A DNA stretch of 34,785 bases from DASUEB01 sp036275295 (GTDB taxonomy: Bacteria; Bacteroidota; Bacteroidia; Flavobacteriales_D; Luteibaculaceae), in NCBI GenBank assembly GCA_036275295.1, contig DASUEB010000175.1, forward strand, positions 1 through 34,785. The letters are read 5' to 3'. The translations under genes were made by a program, and so were the position numbers. Shown here in pieces: positions 30,213 through 34,785 of this stretch (its first letter is position 1; each line of letters opens with the position of its first letter). Below the pieces are notes generated by a model. The model was given only the letters and a program-made list of their open reading frames with translations, was not told where the DNA came from and ran no database searches.

Positions 30213-32793
30213 TTACACGTCGCAAGACCTAAGCGGAGCGACCACTTACCTACGGGGGAACTTGTTCAAGAAATTGACGGTTAACGCCGTGGTTGAGTTG
30301 CAGACGTTTGTCATCCCGAACGACGCCAATAACGTCATTTTCGGTGATTCCACTTATCAGACGAGGGATTACATAACCGACGACATCACCCAGCGGTTTA
30401 TTGACTTCCAAGTGGGCGATACGATTGAACTGGTAGGGATTACAGGCGTGACCAACGCAACGTATGAGGTATTGCAAAAAATATCCAACGGAACGATCCG
30501 CGTTCAGCAGGTCGGCGGCGGAGCGGTGGTGTTTGGCACCGACGTAGTGGCAACCGACGGGGTGATTCGCGTTATTGACGAGCCTGTGGGGATTTCTTTT
30601 GACTACTCACTTATCGAGAATGACAGCCCGACCAGCTTTTTAAGTCCAGTGGATGGACAGTTGAACCGCTACCAATACAACAATGACGCAGGGATCCCAG
30701 CGGTTTACAACGCAATGACAGCCTTTGGCACGGGTTCAAACCAAATCGGAAGCACTAGAGTAAGGCGGGTAAGTTATGACGCGGTCAATGAAATTCGCCG
30801 CTACGAGATTGAGCAGGTATTGTTCATTCACCCGTTCTTTTTAACCAACCAACTGATTCAGTATTTAAACGGACAAAAGCCGTCGTATTTCGACCTTGGG
30901 AAAAGTTTGAAGCACGTGTTTCGTATTAGGACTTACAGAGACAATACCGAGCCGAATATCTTCAGCGAATTGGTTGTTGACCAAGTGAAGGGCGATGTCG
31001 GGTTTACACGTGAAAACTGCAACGGTGGACCATCGAAGTTTACCCTGTCATCCGTAGTCTACAACAACAGTATCGACCAGCTTCAGTTAAACACTCCTAC
31101 GCAAGTTACCATTAACATCAACGAGTTGGATTTAGCGGGGAAATACGCTACGATCAACTTCATTTGTTTACCCGAGCAAGACTCTGACTTTCGGAACAAC
31201 ACCCGCACGATGACGCAAAACTACGTGTTTGACCGTGTGCAGCTACTAGCCGGTGCAGCACCAGTCAACGGGGATAATTTCGGGGGTACACTTCAAGTAA
31301 TTACAGCCGCCGAACTGGACAGCGCGGCGGGTGTTAGCACGGTTAAGTTCACGGCTGATTTTGGCACACTAGCCAAACAGATCATAGGAGGTAGGGTAAG
31401 TCAACGGTATTTGATCGCGGTTAATATTTGGAGCGACCTGCAAACGCAAGGCCGAAGCGATGAAGTGCTGATTGACATTCCGATTAAAAGTTTTGGCATT
31501 GAAACAGGCGGCGTGGTAGAGATCACGTCATCACTACTACGTCACGACATCAATTCAGTGATCGACGGGGACGAGTTTCCGATTGTGATGAGTGAAGAAG
31601 AATTGGTGGGGAATACCCTGATCACAGTCGATACCAACAACTTCGACACGGCGTTATTAAAGAACGTCACCGCGCAAATTGTTGCCGTGGTTGGCGGTCA
31701 AACGTCGGTACTAGCCGAGCAATTTTTTGACCTGAACGGATCACCCGTTATCGGAGGCGCAACACTAGCCAACGTCAATATTCCGACGGGTTTTAACGTG
31801 CTTCCAAGTGAGATCCGATATAACTACTCGCTCCTTCGGGAAACGGCCAGCGATAGCGCAGGGGTGTTTGCTTACAGGTTATTGTACCCGTTCATATTCC
31901 GATTTGAGTATTGGCGCGAACTGGTACTAGCGCAACGACCAGTTGAGTTTTTTGATACGAATGAGGACTTTAACGGCTATAACCACAACTGGGATCGTTT
32001 GGGATCTTTTGGGGATTTGTTCTATCGGGTGATTACCACAACCGAGGTAAACGGCATTACAAGAACCGACATTAAGGACACCCCTCTTGAGCATTACACC
32101 TATGAGGAAAACCCCGACTGGATCAATGAGACTATCGAGGTGTTTGACTTAGACGGTAATCAGTTGGACTTTTCGGGAACGCCTTATTTTAAGGCAGGCG
32201 AAAAAGTTCGGGTAGTTGTTTCAGCCGAAAGTACCGTTGGAAACGTGGTACCGGGACGTACGGTGATGTACGTCCGACTCTACAAAAAAGAGGTAGGCGA
32301 CCACAAAGACAGTTTGACCTACTCCAATATTTACGACCGCACCAGCATAAGCGGCGCGCTTGAGAACGCTGGAGGGTTTATTTACGTGAGTGTATCGGGG
32401 CCAGTGGTGACTGGGGAGTTCTTGGTTGACGGGGATAAATTAAGCCAAAGCGACTATACATTGAGTTGTTTGATTAAGTCACCCGTAACAATTGGCGCTC
32501 CGATTGAGACGTTGGAGATTTACTACGAAAATATTGCTCTAATGGCGTTTGAGGTTCAGGTAGCCGTGCAAACGCCTGGCGCTACTATTGCCTACGGACA
32601 ATTCACAACGCCCGAGGATTGCTTTGTAACCAACGGATCGATTGGGTTTACGCCTTTTATCACAAGCGTTCAGCTAAGCAACGACGGGATAAATTACAAC
32701 TTACCACTGCCTTACACCTTCCCAGCGGGGTCAACTATCTATTATTTAGTTACCTTTGGGGGAGGGAATAATGGCGTATTTACCATAAATTGA
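30187..32793 (+). CDS. Large tail-tip/baseplate structural protein
   Basis: 868 residues, beta-rich with several repeated Ig-like segments and no catalytic motif. Sections: ELQTFVIPNDANNVIFGDST near 40-60, VTINFICLPE-like strands around 320, EVLIDIPIKSFGIETGGVVE near 430, and a C-terminal TPEDCFVTNGSIGFTPFITS. Size and position between the baseplate and the beta-helix fibre suggest the platform that carries the fibres. No family name is recognised. Confidence 0.7.
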   Translation: MALSLISLNYTSQDLSGATTYLRGNLFKKLTVNAVVELQTFVIPNDANNVIFGDSTYQTRDYITDDITQRFIDFQVGDTIELVGITGVTNATYEVLQKISNGTIRVQQVGGGAVVFGTDVVATDGVIRVIDEPVGISFDYSLIENDSPTSFLSPVDGQLNRYQYNNDAGIPAVYNAMTAFGTGSNQIGSTRVRRVSYDAVNEIRRYEIEQVLFIHPFFLTNQLIQYLNGQKPSYFDLGKSLKHVFRIRTYRDNTEPNIFSELVVDQVKGDVGFTRENCNGGPSKFTLSSVVYNNSIDQLQLNTPTQVTININELDLAGKYATINFICLPEQDSDFRNNTRTMTQNYVFDRVQLLAGAAPVNGDNFGGTLQVITAAELDSAAGVSTVKFTADFGTLAKQIIGGRVSQRYLIAVNIWSDLQTQGRSDEVLIDIPIKSFGIETGGVVEITSSLLRHDINSVIDGDEFPIVMSEEELVGNTLITVDTNNFDTALLKNVTAQIVAVVGGQTSVLAEQFFDLNGSPVIGGATLANVNIPTGFNVLPSEIRYNYSLLRETASDSAGVFAYRLLYPFIFRFEYWRELVLAQRPVEFFDTNEDFNGYNHNWDRLGSFGDLFYRVITTTEVNGITRTDIKDTPLEHYTYEENPDWINETIEVFDLDGNQLDFSGTPYFKAGEKVRVVVSAESTVGNVVPGRTVMYVRLYKKEVGDHKDSLTYSNIYDRTSISGALENAGGFIYVSVSGPVVTGEFLVDGDKLSQSDYTLSCLIKSPVTIGAPIETLEIYYENIALMAFEVQVAVQTPGATIAYGQFTTPEDCFVTNGSIGFTPFITSVQLSNDGINYNLPLPYTFPAGSTIYYLVTFGGGNNGVFTIN

Positions 32794-32794
32794 T

Positions 32795-33055
32795 ATGACA
32801 CAGGAACGAATTGACGAAATAATCTCAAACGGCACGCGGGAGGTGCTGGCCGAGGAAAACTGCGGGCCTAAAAACTACGACCCGATGCAAATGGATTGGG
32901 ATACCGACAAGCGCACAGACCTCTACCGCCCGACCGTAGAGCGCTATGAGTATGAGGGTGAGTTCGTCGAGGTGACTACTCACTATAATTTCGACTGTAT
33001 GCACGCCGCTTGCTTTAGTTCACACTCTAAAACGTACACACATGGCAGCATCTAA
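32795..33055 (+). CDS. Small tail-region protein (86 aa)
   Basis: 86 residues, acidic, with a cysteine/histidine-containing C-terminus (HYNFDCMHAACFSSHSKTYT) that might bind a metal. Starts 1 nt after the previous stop, overlaps the fibre gene by 14 nt. Probably a fibre-assembly or adaptor protein by position. Confidence 0.6.
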   Translation: MTQERIDEIISNGTREVLAEENCGPKNYDPMQMDWDTDKRTDLYRPTVERYEYEGEFVEVTTHYNFDCMHAACFSSHSKTYTHGSI

Positions 33056-34778
33056 ATGGAGGGTAAGGGTAGGCCAACCTGCTATACCCGGCATTGACAC
33101 AACCCTACTATCAACCGCTAACACAAACTGGATTGCACCGCAGTTTGGTGATGACCGCAACGCGGGAACCGAGGACGCACCCCTCGCGTCTTTTGGCCGC
33201 AGTCAGGTTATCGGCAAGACGTACCGCGCGTTTACGGGGTATTCGTTTAATGAGGGTAGTCTGACAGAAACCAGTAAAACATATATAGGTGATGGCTTCG
33301 CTCGTTTGCAATCGAATTTATTGCCGTTAATACCTTTTAATTCAAACACTAATACTTATTTTAATATTTTGCAAACTGGATTTAACGGTTCTGCCATAAA
33401 TTCAACTTATACAAGGTGTAAAATATTAACTAGAACAGCAACATATGGAGCTATAGAAGGCTCTACTGGAAACAATAGGTTAAATTCAATTATTTTTAAA
33501 GGAATAACAGGGCAAGGTCCTTTGATGTGGACAAATGGTAGCGGATCAAAAAGAAACAGGACTTACATTATTTTGCAAGGCGTTACAGCTACAGTAACAG
33601 GGCCGGACCCAATAACGACATTTTGGGTTAATTGTTTAATTGCAGGACGAGGTGTCTTTAACGTGAATAATAATTTAGCTGCAAAAAGTATATTTTATTC
33701 TTACATTGTAAACAACACCCCGATATTACTCAACGGCGGCAGCGGCACAAACGAAACAGTGGCCACAACCGCCTCCAGCATTTCGGCACTACGGACACGC
33801 GCCGCAGCAGTTTACGGCGGTTCGCCTGCTGACTATTTCCCGAACTGTTATGTAGGGCCAAACCCCTTCAACGAAACCGACCCCGCAATGATCGAAAGCG
33901 TCGACGGCGACCACACGCTTAACAGCATTATGGGCGCGGGACTTATGGCTGCAACCATGGCCGATAACTTCGGTTTTGTCGGCGCGTATAACATAGCCAC
34001 TCGTTGGGGTGTGGGTGACTTTACAACCCTAACCAACTTGTCAATCGTTGGTAATGACTACCAACTCACAAACCCCCTTTCCGATGGTAGCGCGATTGGT
34101 AAAATCAAATCTTTCGGTCGGATTCGCGACATCCAGCGCAATTTATTCTCTGGAAGCGAAGCACCCTTGAACGGGATAGTACTTGACAGCACGCAAGACC
34201 AAGGCGCGCCGATTGCGCCTTCGGGTACTACATACAGCGGTCTACTTAACCCCGCGTCATACGTTGTGTCGCAAGGTGCTGGAGTGACTTACAATGGCAT
34301 TGTGTACACGCAAGGGCAAAAGTTCACCACCGTAGCGGGTGTAACCACCGCAACCGATAACGACGGACTAGGTCGGATTCGGGAGATCATTGAGCGCCCC
34401 AACAAAAAGAACGTGCAATGGCGCTTCAGTCAGGGCGGTGCGGTGTCGAGTAACATCAACACCTTCACCAACAATTCTTGGCTGACAGTTCTTCAAGGTT
34501 CAATCAATGACGGTACATTTACCTACAACGTGGGTGATTTCCTGCTTTACAACAACGCGCTGACCTATTCGGGAACTTATTCCCTTCAGTTCGTATTTTT
34601 GGAGAGTGAGCCGTTTAAAAACTTTGAGATCAGTAATGCAAATAACTTCAGCGTGGACGGTAGCGGCACCGCAAACGGCGAGCAAGCGTTCAACTATGGT
34701 ACCGAGGTGTCATTTAGAGCGCGTTACGGCCAACCCAAACTAATTATCGAAGCAGATAACCAACGATTCTTGATCTAA
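33042..34778 (+). CDS. Tail fibre with beta-helix domain (mosaic)
   Basis: 578 residues. Residues 28-55 (WIAPQFGDDRNAGTEDAPLA) are like the entry motif of right-handed beta-helix proteins (D-G-N-x-G-T-x-x-x-P), followed by a beta-helix-like body to about residue 310. Codons for residues about 85-225 (33,295-33,716) are much richer in A and T than either side, so this part was probably exchanged. Residues 405-445 carry the YNGIVYTQGQKFTTV module shared with the next gene. The C-terminal domain ends QPKLIIEADNQRFLI. Likely receptor-binding or glycan-processing fibre. The gene continues into position 134 across the circular join. Confidence 0.75.
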   Translation: MAASKWRVRVGQPAIPGIDTTLLSTANTNWIAPQFGDDRNAGTEDAPLASFGRSQVIGKTYRAFTGYSFNEGSLTETSKTYIGDGFARLQSNLLPLIPFNSNTNTYFNILQTGFNGSAINSTYTRCKILTRTATYGAIEGSTGNNRLNSIIFKGITGQGPLMWTNGSGSKRNRTYIILQGVTATVTGPDPITTFWVNCLIAGRGVFNVNNNLAAKSIFYSYIVNNTPILLNGGSGTNETVATTASSISALRTRAAAVYGGSPADYFPNCYVGPNPFNETDPAMIESVDGDHTLNSIMGAGLMAATMADNFGFVGAYNIATRWGVGDFTTLTNLSIVGNDYQLTNPLSDGSAIGKIKSFGRIRDIQRNLFSGSEAPLNGIVLDSTQDQGAPIAPSGTTYSGLLNPASYVVSQGAGVTYNGIVYTQGQKFTTVAGVTTATDNDGLGRIREIIERPNKKNVQWRFSQGGAVSSNINTFTNNSWLTVLQGSINDGTFTYNVGDFLLYNNALTYSGTYSLQFVFLESEPFKNFEISNANNFSVDGSGTANGEQAFNYGTEVSFRARYGQPKLIIEADNQRFLI

Positions 34779-34785
34779 TGGCTGG
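34645..34785. repeat. Terminal overlap repeat, right copy (circular join)
   Basis: Exact copy of bases 1-141. Joining the two copies restores an uninterrupted gene order: the fibre gene stop (TAA, 34776-34778) overlaps the ATG of the next gene as TAATG, equivalent to 132-136 at the left end. The coding continuity across the join supports a closed circle. Confidence 0.95.

Noticed and set aside
33042..34778. A diversity-generating retroelement target in the fibre
   Set aside because: No reverse transcriptase gene and no template repeat of the variable region are present in the circle.
34645..34785. A biological direct terminal repeat
   Set aside because: The length equals a common assembler k-mer and a gene runs across the join. 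Without read-coverage data an assembly overlap is the simpler reading.
1..34785. Integrase, lysogeny repressor, tRNA genes, CRISPR array, DNA polymerase
   Set aside because: I looked on both strands and found no protein motifs, cloverleaf-like sequences or regular spaced repeats that support any of them. The RHH protein at 23993 alone does not show lysogeny.

Overview
The window is a complete, circular genome of a tailed double-stranded DNA phage. Its first 141 bases are repeated exactly as its last 141 bases (34645-34785), so the unique circle is about 34,644 bp. The gene at 33042-34778 runs across the join into the gene at 134. The host is very likely a member of the Bacteroidota. Promoters follow the Bacteroidota pattern (TTTG, about 19-21 nt, TAnnTTTG), start codons lack clear Shine-Dalgarno sites and sit behind A-rich leaders, and the primase carries the VirE-N/BT4734-like domain typical of that phylum. 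The major capsid protein is HK97-type and the tape measure is 1043 residues long, so a siphovirus is expected, with a tail of roughly 150 nm by the usual length rule.

Layout. 5584-7859: an early operon of small proteins ending with a putative single-stranded-DNA-binding protein and a strong terminator. 7888-8579: a 690-nt non-coding region that looks like a replication origin. It has two mirror-image clusters of an 11-bp repeat around an AT-rich palindrome, a second repeat family beside them, and a structured RNA leader that ends like a terminator just before the primase gene. 8580-12516: primase-helicase, SF2 helicase, VRR-NUC nuclease. 12544-13785: small HTH protein, DnaA-domain-IV-like protein, a 31-residue membrane peptide and a zinc-ribbon protein. 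13883-16227: AT-rich small accessory genes including DUF551-, DUF7352- and DUF3310-like proteins. 16250-23611: packaging, head and tail tube (TerS, TerL, portal, protease, capsid, connectors, tube). 23663-24139: two minus-strand genes, one a ribbon-helix-helix regulator, inserted in the tail operon. 24208-34778 and 134-3701: tail completion, chaperone, tape measure, baseplate and adhesion proteins. 3721-5521: an orphan CheY-like receiver-domain protein followed by the lysis cassette (holin candidates, M15 endolysin, nested spanin-like pair).

How it works together. Almost everything is read on the plus strand as modules, each with its own promoter. Three early promoters share a doubled TTACTTTG element with 11-bp spacing. 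I see no DNA polymerase, integrase, excisionase or lysogeny repressor, so the phage is probably lytic and relies on the host polymerase, bringing its own priming, unwinding and DNA-binding proteins. The most unusual points are the receiver protein with all catalytic residues intact, the mirrored origin with its structured leader, and the divergently transcribed RHH gene pair.
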